This document shows positions 16,654 to 24,687 of a DNA stretch of 64,000 nt, piece after piece (positions within the stretch are counted from its first letter, which is position 1; the number at the start of each line of letters is the position of its first letter). The DNA lies in the NCBI GenBank assembly GCA_035532935.1, contig DATKQE010000106.1, forward strand, positions 1-64,000, given 5' to 3'. The notes under the pieces are model-generated. The model had not been told where the DNA came from. It ran no database searches and saw nothing but the letters and a program-made list of their open reading frames with translations. Position numbers and translations under genes: made by a program. Source of the stretch: DATJLY01 sp035532935. GTDB taxonomy: Bacteria; Pseudomonadota; Alphaproteobacteria; ATCC43930; CGMCC-115725.

Positions 16654-18267
16654 ATGGGCGATTTCGTCTTTCACGACTTGTTTCCGGCTGGCGACGACAA
16701 GACGCCCTATCGCCAGCTCTCCGCCGATCATGTCGGCACGGCAGATTTCGCCGGCGCGCGCATGCTGACGGTCGAGCTGCCGGCGCTGACGCTGCTCGCG
16801 CAGCAGGCGATGGTCGATTGCCAGCACCTGCTCCGTCCCGGCCATCTGCGCCAGCTCCGCAGCATTCTCGACGATCCCGAGGCGTCGGCGAACGATCGCT
16901 TCGTCGCCTTCGATCTCATGAAGAACGCCAACATCGCCGCCGGCAAGGTGCTGCCGATGTGCCAAGATACCGGCACCGCCATCGTCATGGGCAAGAAGGG
17001 CCAGCGCGTCTGGACCGGCGGCGGCGATGCCGCGGCGCTCGCGCAGGGCATCCGGCGCACCTATCTCGAAACCAATCTGCGCTACAGCCAGCTCGCGCCG
17101 CTGTCGATGTTCAAGGAAGTCAACACCGGCGACAATCTGCCGGCGCAGATCGATCTCTTCGCCGACGAGGGCGACGAGTACAAGTTCCTGTTCATCGCCA
17201 AGGGCGGCGGATCGGCCAACAAGACCTTTCTCTACCAGGCCACGCCCGCGGTGCTGAATCCGGCGGCGCTGCTCAAGTTCCTCGACGAGCGCATCCGCAC
17301 GCTCGGCACCGCCGCCTGCCCGCCCTATCATCTCGCCGTCGTCATCGGCGGCACTTCGGCCGAGCTCAACCTCAAGACGGTCAAGCTCGCGAGCTGTCGC
17401 TATCTCGATACGCTGCCGGCCCAAGGCAACGAAGCGGGCCAGGCGTTCCGCGACCGCGAGTTCGAGGAAGCGGTGCTGGGCCTCACCCGCGCCAACGGCA
17501 TCGGCGCCCAATTCGGCGGCAAGTATTTCTGCCATGACGTGCGCGTCATCCGCCTGCCCCGCCACGGCGCCAGCGTGCCGATCGGCATCGGCGTCTCCTG
17601 CGCCGCCGACCGGCAGATTCTCGGCAAGATCACCGCCAAGGGCGTCTTCCTCGAACAGCTCGAGACCAACCCCGCGCAATATCTGCCCGACATCGCCGAG
17701 TCGGCGCTGGCGGGCGACGTGGTGCGCATCGACCTGACCCGGCCGATGGCGGAGATCCGCGGCACGCTCTCGCGCTATCCGATCAAGACGCGGCTCGCGC
17801 TCACCGGCCCGCTCGTGGTCGCGCGCGACCTCGCGCATGCGAAGCTCAAGACAGCGCTCGATGCCGGCGCGGCGCTGCCGCAATACGTCAAGGACCACCC
17901 GATCTATTACGCCGGTCCCGCCAAGACGCCGTCCGGCTATGCCTCGGGTTCGTTCGGCCCGACCACGGCCGGGCGGATGGATTCGTATGTCGACCAGTTC
18001 ATGGCAGCGGGCGGCAGCTTTGTGACCCTCGCCAAGGGCAATCGCGGCGCCGAGGTGCGCGAGGCGTGCCGCCGCCATGGCGGCTTCTATCTCGGCTCGA
18101 TCGGCGGGCCGGCCGCGCGCCTCGCCCAGGACTGCATCAAGCGGGTCGAAACCCTGGCCTATCCCGAACTCGGCATGGAAGCGATCTGGCGCATCGAGGT
18201 CGAGGACTTTCCCGCCTTCATCGTCATCGACGACAAGGGCAACGATTTCTTTGCCAAGCTCGCGTGA
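16654..18267 (+). CDS. fumA: Class I (iron-sulfur) fumarate hydratase
   Basis: Interconverts fumarate and malate using an oxygen-sensitive [4Fe-4S] cluster. The 537-residue protein spans the alpha-type domain (LPMCQDTGTAIVMGKKGQ, with a cluster cysteine; GGGSANKTFLYQ) and the beta-type domain (YYAGPAKTPSGYASGSFGPT and TTAGRMDSYVDQF), as in the single-chain enzyme. Cysteines near residues 109, 224 and 315 are candidates for cluster ligands. A class II fumarase is encoded 2.1 kb downstream. The TfoX-like gene follows 7 bases later. Confidence 0.93.
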   Translation: MGDFVFHDLFPAGDDKTPYRQLSADHVGTADFAGARMLTVELPALTLLAQQAMVDCQHLLRPGHLRQLRSILDDPEASANDRFVAFDLMKNANIAAGKVLPMCQDTGTAIVMGKKGQRVWTGGGDAAALAQGIRRTYLETNLRYSQLAPLSMFKEVNTGDNLPAQIDLFADEGDEYKFLFIAKGGGSANKTFLYQATPAVLNPAALLKFLDERIRTLGTAACPPYHLAVVIGGTSAELNLKTVKLASCRYLDTLPAQGNEAGQAFRDREFEEAVLGLTRANGIGAQFGGKYFCHDVRVIRLPRHGASVPIGIGVSCAADRQILGKITAKGVFLEQLETNPAQYLPDIAESALAGDVVRIDLTRPMAEIRGTLSRYPIKTRLALTGPLVVARDLAHAKLKTALDAGAALPQYVKDHPIYYAGPAKTPSGYASGSFGPTTAGRMDSYVDQFMAAGGSFVTLAKGNRGAEVREACRRHGGFYLGSIGGPAARLAQDCIKRVETLAYPELGMEAIWRIEVEDFPAFIVIDDKGNDFFAKLA

Positions 18268-18274
18268 GCCGGGC

Positions 18275-18646
18275 GTGGACGGGTTCATCGCCTATGTCTG
18301 CGACCAGCTCCGATCCTGGGCGCCGGTCGCAGCGCGGCGCATGTTCGGCGGGCACGGCATCTTCCGCGGCGCGACGATGTTCGCCCTGGTCCATGCCGAT
18401 GCGCTCTATTTCCGCACCGACGCGACGAGCTGCGGCGATTTCGCCGCCGCCGGCATGGCTCCCTTTCGCTACGTGCGCGCGGGCCGCAGCGTGGCGCTCG
18501 GCTACCACGAGGTCCCGGCCGAGGTGCTCGACGAGCCGGATCGGCTCGCTGCCTGGGCGGAACGGGCCTATGAAACCGCGTTGCGGCGCCGGGTGCCGGG
18601 CGCGGCGGCGCGGCGTACTAAATCGCGCGTTGGATCGGTAGACTGA
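18275..18646 (+). CDS. TfoX N-terminal domain protein
   Basis: A 123-residue protein consisting only of the TfoX N-terminal fold: SWAPVAARRMFGGHGIFRGA, FALVHADALYFRTDATS and a conserved AAGMAPFRY. The name comes from the competence regulator TfoX, but stand-alone domains like this have no established role. I chose the GTG at 18275 because it gives the usual family start (DGFIAYVCDQL). It follows fumA by 7 bases and is probably co-transcribed with it. Confidence 0.8.
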   Translation: MDGFIAYVCDQLRSWAPVAARRMFGGHGIFRGATMFALVHADALYFRTDATSCGDFAAAGMAPFRYVRAGRSVALGYHEVPAEVLDEPDRLAAWAERAYETALRRRVPGAAARRTKSRVGSVD

Positions 18647-18664
18647 TTTGAATAACCAAGGCCC

Positions 18665-19228
18665 ATGAGTACGCGTGTGCCGGACACCATCGATCTCAAC
18701 GCATTGATTCGCGGCGAGAAGGGAGCATGGGACGGCTTCGTGCGCCGTTATGCCGGCCTCATTCTGGCGGCGGTGCGGGGGGTTGCCCGCGAGGGCGCTG
18801 AACTCGATGACCTGGTGCAGGAAGTGTTCGTGCGCCTGTGCAAGGACGAATTCCGACTGATCAAGGCCTATGACCCGGCGCGGGCGGGGTTATCGACCTG
18901 GCTTACCATCGTCGCCCGCAGCACCGCCCGCGACGTCCAGCGCCGCCGCCACCCGCCGGCGACGCCGCTCGACTCGGTGCCGGAAATCATGCTGGCGGTC
19001 GAGGACCGGCGGCTGGAGCCGGTAAAAATCCCCGAAGGAATGCTGTCGCCGCGGCAGAAGCTGGTATTGACCATGCTATACGATCGCGACATGGAGGTGG
19101 CGGAGATCGCCCAGGTCATCGGCGTCGATCCCCAGACGGTGCGCAGCACCCATCACAAGGCCATGCTCAAATTGCGGACCCACTTTGCCTTGGACGACGC
19201 GGGGCCAAAAACGGAACGGCGGGGATGA
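18665..19228 (+). CDS. ECF-like sigma-70 family factor
   Basis: RNA polymerase sigma factor of 187 residues with region 2 (DDLVQEVFVRLCKDEFRLI; GLSTWLTIVARSTARDVQRR) and region 4 (LSPRQKLVLTMLYDRDMEVA, then a helix-turn-helix IAQVIGVDPQTVRSTHHKAM). There is no region 1.1 or 3. Two membrane-protein genes follow immediately: a putative anti-sigma factor and a periplasmic sensor, so its activity is probably set by an envelope signal. The target promoters are unknown. Confidence 0.88.
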   Translation: MSTRVPDTIDLNALIRGEKGAWDGFVRRYAGLILAAVRGVAREGAELDDLVQEVFVRLCKDEFRLIKAYDPARAGLSTWLTIVARSTARDVQRRRHPPATPLDSVPEIMLAVEDRRLEPVKIPEGMLSPRQKLVLTMLYDRDMEVAEIAQVIGVDPQTVRSTHHKAMLKLRTHFALDDAGPKTERRG

Positions 19229-19270
19229 CATGATCCGCGCCTGCCTAAAAAACGCCATGAGGAGATGGAG

Positions 19271-19792
19271 ATGAAGGAATCGGGGGCAGCGGCGCTGTGG
19301 CGGCGCTGGTGTTCGCAGCGGCAGACGGCACCGCGGAACGGCGCCGCGCCGGGGGCGCTGTGGCTCGCCGCCTATGCCGACGGCCGGCTGGACGAGACCG
19401 CCATCGAGGCGGTCGAGGCGTGGCTGGCCGACGATCCCGCGGCGCTGGACGATTTGATCGCCGCGCGCACAGCCTTGCGAGCCAAATTTCCGGCGGCGCC
19501 CGAAGCCGCCATCGCCCGGGCCGCGGCGCTGGTCGGCCACGCCGACGCGACGGTTGTGCCATTCCGCCCGCGTGCGGTGCAGCATCGCGCCTGGCGCACC
19601 GCCTTTGCCTGGAGCGGAATTGCGGCCAGTCTGCTGGTCACCAGCCTTTTCGGATTCACGCTCGGCAGCAACGCCTATCTCGACCTGACGCGGCAGCAAT
19701 CCGCACAGCAGGCCGCAACCGACAGCGTCCTGCCTGAACTGCTCGACCCGCCGACCACCCTGTTCCCGGCGATGGAGGATTCGGCGACATGA
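19271..19792 (+). CDS. Putative anti-sigma factor, single-pass membrane protein
   Basis: About 173 residues: a soluble N-terminal domain with the anti-sigma-like segment LWLAAYADGRLDETAIEAVE, one transmembrane helix near 115-135 (FAWSGIAASLLVTSLFGFTL) and a short periplasmic tail. No zinc HxxxCxxC motif is seen. It follows the sigma gene by 42 bases and overlaps the next gene by four bases (ATGA). I chose the ATG at 19271, with GAGG 8 bases upstream; an ATG two codons earlier is also possible. The role is inferred from position and topology. Confidence 0.65.
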   Translation: MKESGAAALWRRWCSQRQTAPRNGAAPGALWLAAYADGRLDETAIEAVEAWLADDPAALDDLIAARTALRAKFPAAPEAAIARAAALVGHADATVVPFRPRAVQHRAWRTAFAWSGIAASLLVTSLFGFTLGSNAYLDLTRQQSAQQAATDSVLPELLDPPTTLFPAMEDSAT

Positions 19793-20289
19793 GCACGCTG
19801 GCCGAGACGGCCGGCCGGAGCGTACGCCGCCCGCGCGGCCTCTGGATCGCGCTCGCCCTGTCGCTCACGCTCAATGTCTTCGTCATCGGCGGCCTCGTCT
19901 GGGGGATGCTGGAGGTCCAGCCGATCGAGCCTCCGGCGCAACGGTTCGTCGCCGTCGGCCGCTCCCTTGATCTGAATGACACGCAGCGTGCGGCGCTACG
20001 GCAATTCGGTGTGACCGCACGCGAGGCCGTCCGCACGCTGCACGAAGGCAACGGGCCGGTAATGCAGCAGCTCTGGGTGGAAATGGCAAAACCCCAGCCC
20101 GACGAGGCGCTGATCTCGCACCTCATCGACGTATCGACCCAGAACCGGCGCGACTATATCAAGCGAATGTCCTCCGGGCTGATGCAATTCATGGCCACGC
20201 TGTCGCCCGAAGAGCGCAGCCGCTTCGCGGCCCTCGCCCACCGGCCCCATCCGGTGCCGCAGACCGGCTGGCACTTCGTCCTGCCCTGA
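19789..20289 (+). CDS. Periplasmic metal-sensor-like protein (CnrX/Spy-type fold)
   Basis: 166 residues: an N-terminal membrane anchor (LWIALALSLTLNVFVIGGLV) and a helical periplasmic domain with the heavy-metal-resistance/Spy pattern (SLDLNDTQRAALRQFGVTAR ... FMATLSPEERSRFAALAHR). Together with the sigma and anti-sigma genes it gives a CnrH/CnrY/CnrX-like layout, suggesting sensing of metal or envelope stress. Histidines are few, so metal binding is not proven. Its ATG overlaps the preceding stop. Confidence 0.65.
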   Translation: MSTLAETAGRSVRRPRGLWIALALSLTLNVFVIGGLVWGMLEVQPIEPPAQRFVAVGRSLDLNDTQRAALRQFGVTAREAVRTLHEGNGPVMQQLWVEMAKPQPDEALISHLIDVSTQNRRDYIKRMSSGLMQFMATLSPEERSRFAALAHRPHPVPQTGWHFVLP

Positions 20290-20377
20290 TCCGATCACGC
20301 CGGCGCCGGCCGCGCCGGCATGCCGCAAGACGGCGCCGCTCCCCATATTCAGCCGCGACACAGCGAGGAGAGATGCC

Positions 20378-21769
20378 ATGGGCGCGACCCGGATCGAGCG
20401 CGACAGCATGGGCACGGTCGCGGTGCCTGCGGACCGGTATTGGGGCGCACAGACACAGCGCTCGCTCGAGAATTTCCGCATCGGCGGCGAGCGCATGCCG
20501 ATCCCGCTCATTCATGCGCTGGCGCTCGAGAAACAGGCGGCCGCGTGCGCCAACATGGCGCTCGGCGCCCTCGACCGGCGTCTCGGCGAGGCGATCGCGG
20601 TGGCGGCGCAGGAAGTGATCGGCGGCCGTCATGACGACGAGTTCCCGCTGGTCGTCTGGCAGACCGGGTCTGGCACCCAGACCAACATGAACATGAACGA
20701 AGTGCTGGCCAATTTGGCCAACGAGGCGCTCGGCGGCAGCCGTGGCGACCGGCAGCCGGTTCATCCCAACGACCACGTCAACCTGGGCCAGTCCTCGAAC
20801 GACAGTTTTCCGACTGCCATGCACATCGCCGCCGTGCGCGAGGTCAACGACCGCCTCGTGCCCGCGCTGCGGCATCTCGCGGCGGCGCTGCGCGTCAAGG
20901 CCGGGGAATTCGCCGCCATCATCAAGATCGGCCGCACCCATCTCCAGGACGCGACGCCGCTGCCGCTGGGGGCCGAGTTCGGCGCCTATGCGCGCCAGAT
21001 CGAGCTGGGCGTCGCGCGGGTCGAATCCTGCCTGCCGCGGCTTTACGCCGTGGCGCAGGGCGGTACGGCGGTCGGCACCGGCCTCAACGCCCCGCCCGGG
21101 TTCGCCGCTTCCTTCATCGCCGAATTGCGGCGCCTGACCGGCCTGCCCTTCATCTCGGCCGAGGACAAGTTCGAAGCGCTTGCCGCCCATGACGCGCTGG
21201 TCGAGCTGTCGGGCGCGCTCAACGTCGTCGCCGTCTCGCTCATGAAGATCGCCAACGACATCCGTCTCATGGCCTCGGGTCCGCGCTGCGGCCTTGGGGA
21301 ATTGCATTTGCCCGAGAACGAGCCGGGCTCCTCGATCATGCCGGGCAAGGTCAACCCGACCCAGGCCGAGGCGGTGACCATGGTGGCGGCGCAGGTGATG
21401 GGCAATCACGTCACCATCACCATCGCCGGCAGCCAGGGCCACTTCGAGCTCAACGTGTTCAAGCCGGTGATCATCGCCAATCTCCTGCAATCGCTCCGGC
21501 TCCTCGGCGATGCGGCGCTGAGCTTCGCCGATCATTGCGTCGCGGGCATCGCCGCCGATCGGGCGCGCATCGCGCAGCTCGTGCAGCAATCGCTGATGCT
21601 GGTGACGGCGCTCGCGCCGCGGATCGGCTACGACCGCGCCGCCGAGGTCGCGAAGAAGGCGCAGCACGAGGGCACGACCCTCAGGGAAGCCGCGCTCGCC
21701 TTGGGCTTTGTCGCGGCGGAGGATTTCGACCGATGGGTGCGACCGGAGGCGATGATCGGCACGCCGTGA
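20378..21769 (+). CDS. fumC: Class II fumarate hydratase FumC
   Basis: Oxygen-stable, cluster-free fumarase of the citric acid cycle; homotetramer. The 463 residues include GTVAVPADRYWGAQTQRSLE, SGTQTNMNMNEV, SSNDSFPTAMHIAA, the catalytic GRTHLQDATP and the superfamily signature GSSIMPGKVNPTQ. It begins at the ATG at 20378, preceded by a GAGGAGAG ribosome site. A small RHH-protein gene overlaps its stop by three bases. It probably provides fumarase activity when the class I enzyme is damaged by oxygen or iron is scarce; that is inference. Confidence 0.96.
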   Translation: MGATRIERDSMGTVAVPADRYWGAQTQRSLENFRIGGERMPIPLIHALALEKQAAACANMALGALDRRLGEAIAVAAQEVIGGRHDDEFPLVVWQTGSGTQTNMNMNEVLANLANEALGGSRGDRQPVHPNDHVNLGQSSNDSFPTAMHIAAVREVNDRLVPALRHLAAALRVKAGEFAAIIKIGRTHLQDATPLPLGAEFGAYARQIELGVARVESCLPRLYAVAQGGTAVGTGLNAPPGFAASFIAELRRLTGLPFISAEDKFEALAAHDALVELSGALNVVAVSLMKIANDIRLMASGPRCGLGELHLPENEPGSSIMPGKVNPTQAEAVTMVAAQVMGNHVTITIAGSQGHFELNVFKPVIIANLLQSLRLLGDAALSFADHCVAGIAADRARIAQLVQQSLMLVTALAPRIGYDRAAEVAKKAQHEGTTLREAALALGFVAAEDFDRWVRPEAMIGTP

Positions 21770-21996
21770 CCCGGCCGCGCAAGCGCTCGGTGGTGATCGC
21801 GGGCCACGCCACCAGCTTCTCGCTCGAGGAGCCGTTCTGGCATGATCTCGGCGAGATCGCCTCGCGCCGCGGCGTATCGCGCAGCGCGCTCGTGGCGGCG
21901 ATCGATGCCGAGCGCAGCGGCAATCTGTCGAGCGCGCTCCGCCTCTTCATCCGCGCCTGCTACCGCAGCGGCGAGGTCGGGCGCGAAGGCAGTTGA
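21766..21996 (+). CDS. Small ribbon-helix-helix domain protein
   Basis: 76 residues beginning at a GTG that overlaps the fumC stop. The RHH_4-type pattern is visible: RKRSVVIAGHATSFSLEEPF, WHDLGEIASRRGVSRSALVA and SSALRLFIRACYR. Such proteins are usually DNA-binding and are frequently found next to fumC in alphaproteobacteria (recollection, not verified). An alternative ATG at 21733 would add 11 residues inside fumC. Confidence 0.7.
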   Translation: MTRPRKRSVVIAGHATSFSLEEPFWHDLGEIASRRGVSRSALVAAIDAERSGNLSSALRLFIRACYRSGEVGREGS

Positions 21997-22040
21997 GAAC
22001 GCCGGCGCCCGGCCTTAGCATGAGGCCACGGGAGCTCGCC

Positions 22041-22214
22041 ATGGCTGAACTGATCAATCTCAATCGCTACCGCAAGGAACGGGCCCGCGCCCAAGCGCGA
22101 AAGCGCGCCGACGAAAACCGTCACCGCTTCGGCCGCAGCCGGAACGAGCGCAACCTGGCGGAGCACGAAAGCGAGCGCTCCAGCAAGGATCTCGACGGCA
22201 AGCACCTCGATTGA
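22041..22214 (+). CDS. DUF4169 family small protein
   Basis: 57 residues, highly charged: MAELINLNRYRKERARAQAR, then RFGRSRNERNLAEHESER and the C-terminal SKDLDGKHLD. This is the DUF4169 pattern (MAExINLR.ARK...RFG). The function is unknown. It probably belongs to the fumC transcript and converges on the macro-domain gene, with three bases between stops. Confidence 0.75.
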   Translation: MAELINLNRYRKERARAQARKRADENRHRFGRSRNERNLAEHESERSSKDLDGKHLD

Positions 22215-22217
22215 GCC

Positions 22218-22730
22218 TTACGCAGCACCGATGAGGCGTTGGTAGAGCGCCAGCGTCGCGGCATCGAAACAGGCGAAAATCACCCGTTCGATCATGCTGT
22301 TATCCGCCGCGAAGCCGCGGATCTCGTCGACCGCGATCGCGGCCGCACGCTCGCGCGGAAATCCATAGATGCCGGTCGAGATTGCCGGGAACGCGATCGA
22401 GCCGATGCCGTGCGCGACGGCAAGCGCGAGGCTGTTGCGATAGCAGGCGGCGAGAAGCGCGTCCTCGCCCGCCGTGCCGCCGCGCCAGACCGGTCCGACC
22501 GTATGGATGACGTGCCGCGCCTTGAGGCGATAGCCGCGGGTGATGCGCGCCTCGCCCGTCGGACATCCGCCAAGGGTTTGGCATTCGGCCCGAAGCTCGG
22601 GCCCGGCGGCGCGGTGAATCGCGCCGTCGACGCCGCCGCCGCCCAAGAGCGTCGCGTTGGCGGCATTGACGATGGCGTCGACGTCGAGCCGCGTAATGTC
22701 GCCCTGGACCGCCTCGATACGCGCCGCCAT
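22218..22730 (-). CDS. Macro-domain protein, probable O-acetyl-ADP-ribose deacetylase
   Basis: 170 residues covering a complete macro domain of the YmdB/MacroD type: GDITRLDVDAIVNAAN, LLGGGGVDGAIHRAAG, RLKARHVIHTVGPVW and AFPAISTGIYGFPRERAA. The catalytic Asn-Asp-Gly region (NAAN...GVDGAI) is intact. It removes ADP-ribose derivatives from O-acetyl-ADP-ribose or from proteins. It is preceded on the same strand, six bases upstream, by the tail of a degraded oxidase gene. Confidence 0.88.
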   Translation of the reverse strand: MAARIEAVQGDITRLDVDAIVNAANATLLGGGGVDGAIHRAAGPELRAECQTLGGCPTGEARITRGYRLKARHVIHTVGPVWRGGTAGEDALLAACYRNSLALAVAHGIGSIAFPAISTGIYGFPRERAAAIAVDEIRGFAADNSMIERVIFACFDAATLALYQRLIGAA

Positions 22731-22736
22731 CGCCGC

Positions 22737-22850
22737 CTAAAGTTGCAAGATCTTGCCAGGATTCATGGTGTCGTCGGGATCGAGGGCGCGCGTCAGCGTG
22801 CGCATGACGCCGAGCGCCACGGTCAGGCTTGCGCTCGGCCGCCATATCGG
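22737..22850 (-). pseudogene. C-terminal relic of an FAD-linked oxidase (GlcD/D-lactate dehydrogenase family)
   Basis: The frame reads LTVALGVMRTLTRALDPDDT and MNPGKILQL, then stops. The last part is the typical C-terminal ALDP..xMNPGK(V/I) ending of FAD-binding oxidases such as GlcD or D-lactate dehydrogenase. Upstream, the frame has no recognisable FAD or substrate domain. Compare the intact glcD at 35147-36634, which ends its core with AFDPDGLLNPGKVF. This is probably what remains after a deletion. Confidence 0.6.
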
Positions 22851-23089
22851 CCTGTCGCTCGCGCCCATGTCACCGTCCGTGATGCCGAGGCGCGAGCGTA
22901 GCGGCGAATCCTGGCCCCTTCAATGGACGGGCTCCAATTGGCGGGCGGAACCGCGGCGCGACACACGACAATAGGGTGTTAAGAACTATTACCTATAATC
23001 CGAGCCTGACGCCACAGGCTGTCGGGTTTCCTTACAGTCACTCCCTTAACTGCCGAGAAAATATGCGCAAATCATTGAATGAATTACCA

Positions 23090-23106
23090 TGGTCCGGTTC
23101 TTGCTT
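23090..23106 (+). promoter_or_regulatory. Candidate sigma-54 (-24/-12) promoter upstream of the PEP-CTERM gene
   Basis: The sequence TGGTCCGGTTCTTGCTT has GG and GC separated by exactly 10 bases and matches TGG...TTGCT of the RpoN consensus. It lies 120-135 bases ahead of the PEP-CTERM start, in an AT-richer stretch. The 22851-23225 interval otherwise holds no gene. It has an inverted repeat CTGT...ACAG (about 23019-23037) that could bind an activator, and a GCGGGCGAAAGCCCGC hairpin at about 23118. PEP-CTERM loci are known in some bacteria to be driven by RpoN with PrsK/PrsR; that link here is inference. Confidence 0.45.
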
Positions 23107-23225
23107 TGTTAGCGCTAGCGGGCGAAAGCCCGCGTCCACGTGTTAACGCTTATTAATTATAAACACTCTTCTCCGAGAATCGGTCCAGCTTCGTGGTCGG
23201 TCGAAATTTTGCACAGCAACTTGGG

Positions 23226-24644
23226 ATGAAGACAGGACCGATCTTTGTTGGTCTGGTCGCTGGACTAGCGCTGCTCGCCGGCGGAGCCGTGCTGTGCCTG
23301 CGCCCCGGGCTGTCCAACCTGCCGCAACTGACCCTCGCGCTCGTGGCGCCGCATGCCGGCGCCAGCGGCGCTACCACATTGGACGACCCGGAGACCGCGT
23401 CCGACGCAACCCCGACAGCGCCAGCGGACGACGCCAATTCCCCGGCACCGTCGTCCGACGCCGCCGCGTCGACGGACGCGCTGAGGGTAACCGGCAACAC
23501 CGATCGCGGGAAGGACAAGCACCACGGCGCCGCCACAGGTCCTCCCGCGAGCAGCGGGTCCGGTTCGACGTTCTCCAGCGCCGCCAACCGGTTCTCGGGC
23601 TTCAGCTCGTTCGGCGGCGACCTCGCGTGGAATGCACCATCAGACGATTCCGGCGGCCCGGGATCGATGGGCTTCAGGTCGCCGCCGATCATCGGCGCGC
23701 CGATCGGCATCGCAAGCCCGAGCGGTGGCACCCCCGTCACCTCGAACGATCCCGGCAACACCAGCAACCCATCCGGCTCGACCAATCCCGGCAACACCGG
23801 TACCCCATCCGGCCCGACCGATCCCGGCAACACCGGTACCCCACCCGGCCCGACCGATCCCGGCAACACCGGCAACCCATCCGGCCCGACCGATCCCGGC
23901 AACACCGGTACCCCATCCGGTCCGACCGATCCCGGCAACACCGGCCCTAGCGGCGGAAACGGCACCCCGACCGGCGGCAGCCCGTCGATGCTCGGGCGGA
24001 CGCCGGACAACCCATATCTGCCGTCGTGGACGAACCCCAATGGCTCCTACGGCCTCGTCGGCGACAGCTGCGTTTCGGACAGCTGCCCCAGCAATGGCTG
24101 GGAGTACTTCGACCCGAACGTGGTCACCGGCTATGACGTCAAGGTGCTGCCCTCGACCGGCGAGACGAAATCGCCTTACGGCATCGTCGGCATCCAGGTT
24201 CCGACCATCGTCGGCGATGGCATCTATAACCTCTGGCTCTGCGATGCGGGCGCGAATACGTGCAATTTCAACACCGGCGAGGACATCATCGGCAATGGCG
24301 GCGATACCAGCAAGGACGTCTTCGACATCGTCGCCTATCTCGAGACGCTGACGCCGGATCAACTGAACGAACTCGGCATCACCGACCCCGCCGAGGGCAT
24401 CACCGATTTCGCGCTGCGCGGCATCGATCCAAATGCGGCACTCGATCCCAACGCGCCGCAGCAATTCGTCATCGGGCTGCTGTTCACGCCCGATGGCGAG
24501 GCCAACCCCAATGTCAACGTGCAGATCACGCCGGAAGTGACCGATCCGCCCGGTCCGCCCAATTCGGTTCCCGAGCCCGCAAGCCTGGCGCTGTTCGGCA
24601 CCGCGCTCGTGCTCGGCTGGCGCAGCCGGCGCCTGCGCGGCTGA
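23226..24644 (+). CDS. PEP-CTERM sorted exported protein with Gly/Pro/Thr repeat linker
   Basis: 472 residues from the ATG at 23226: N-terminal membrane/signal segment (FVGLVAGLALLAGGAVLCL), an Asp/Ser/Ala-rich region, five 12-residue repeats (consensus GNTGTPSGPTDP), a cysteine-containing globular region (GDSCVSDSCPSNGWEYFDPN) and a C-terminal PEP-CTERM sorting tail: VPEPASLALFGTALVL, a hydrophobic helix, then RSRRLRG. The tail is the substrate of an exosortase (EpsH/XrtA), which is not in this window. A GTG at 23193 is an alternative start. It is likely a surface or matrix protein; no enzymatic domain is recognised. Confidence 0.85.
   Translation: MKTGPIFVGLVAGLALLAGGAVLCLRPGLSNLPQLTLALVAPHAGASGATTLDDPETASDATPTAPADDANSPAPSSDAAASTDALRVTGNTDRGKDKHHGAATGPPASSGSGSTFSSAANRFSGFSSFGGDLAWNAPSDDSGGPGSMGFRSPPIIGAPIGIASPSGGTPVTSNDPGNTSNPSGSTNPGNTGTPSGPTDPGNTGTPPGPTDPGNTGNPSGPTDPGNTGTPSGPTDPGNTGPSGGNGTPTGGSPSMLGRTPDNPYLPSWTNPNGSYGLVGDSCVSDSCPSNGWEYFDPNVVTGYDVKVLPSTGETKSPYGIVGIQVPTIVGDGIYNLWLCDAGANTCNFNTGEDIIGNGGDTSKDVFDIVAYLETLTPDQLNELGITDPAEGITDFALRGIDPNAALDPNAPQQFVIGLLFTPDGEANPNVNVQITPEVTDPPGPPNSVPEPASLALFGTALVLGWRSRRLRG
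23751..23945 (+). repeat. Five tandem 36-bp in-frame repeats plus a partial sixth
   Basis: Units begin with CCCGGCAACACC at 23751, 23787, 23823, 23859 and 23895, with a partial copy at 23931. Each encodes a 12-residue GNT-x-x-P-[SP]-G-[PS]-T-[DN]-P unit. Copies 2-5 are nearly identical at the DNA level, indicating recent expansion by slippage or unequal recombination. Confidence 0.95.
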
Positions 24645-24687
24645 GCGCGCAACCCACGAAACTAAAGTCGTCGACGAGCCGGCGAAT

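Noticed and set aside
16615..18288. 557-codon minus-strand frame opposite fumA
   Set aside because: Low-complexity Arg/Ala composition and no motifs; fumA on the plus strand is certain.
23751..23945. 36-bp periodic repeat as a possible CRISPR array
   Set aside because: The units are contiguous with no spacers, remain in frame and encode protein.
23153..24040. Minus-strand frame with Gly/Pro/Val repeats opposite the PEP-CTERM gene
   Set aside because: The repeats are the reverse reading of the 36-bp units; the plus frame has a signal sequence and PEP-CTERM tail.
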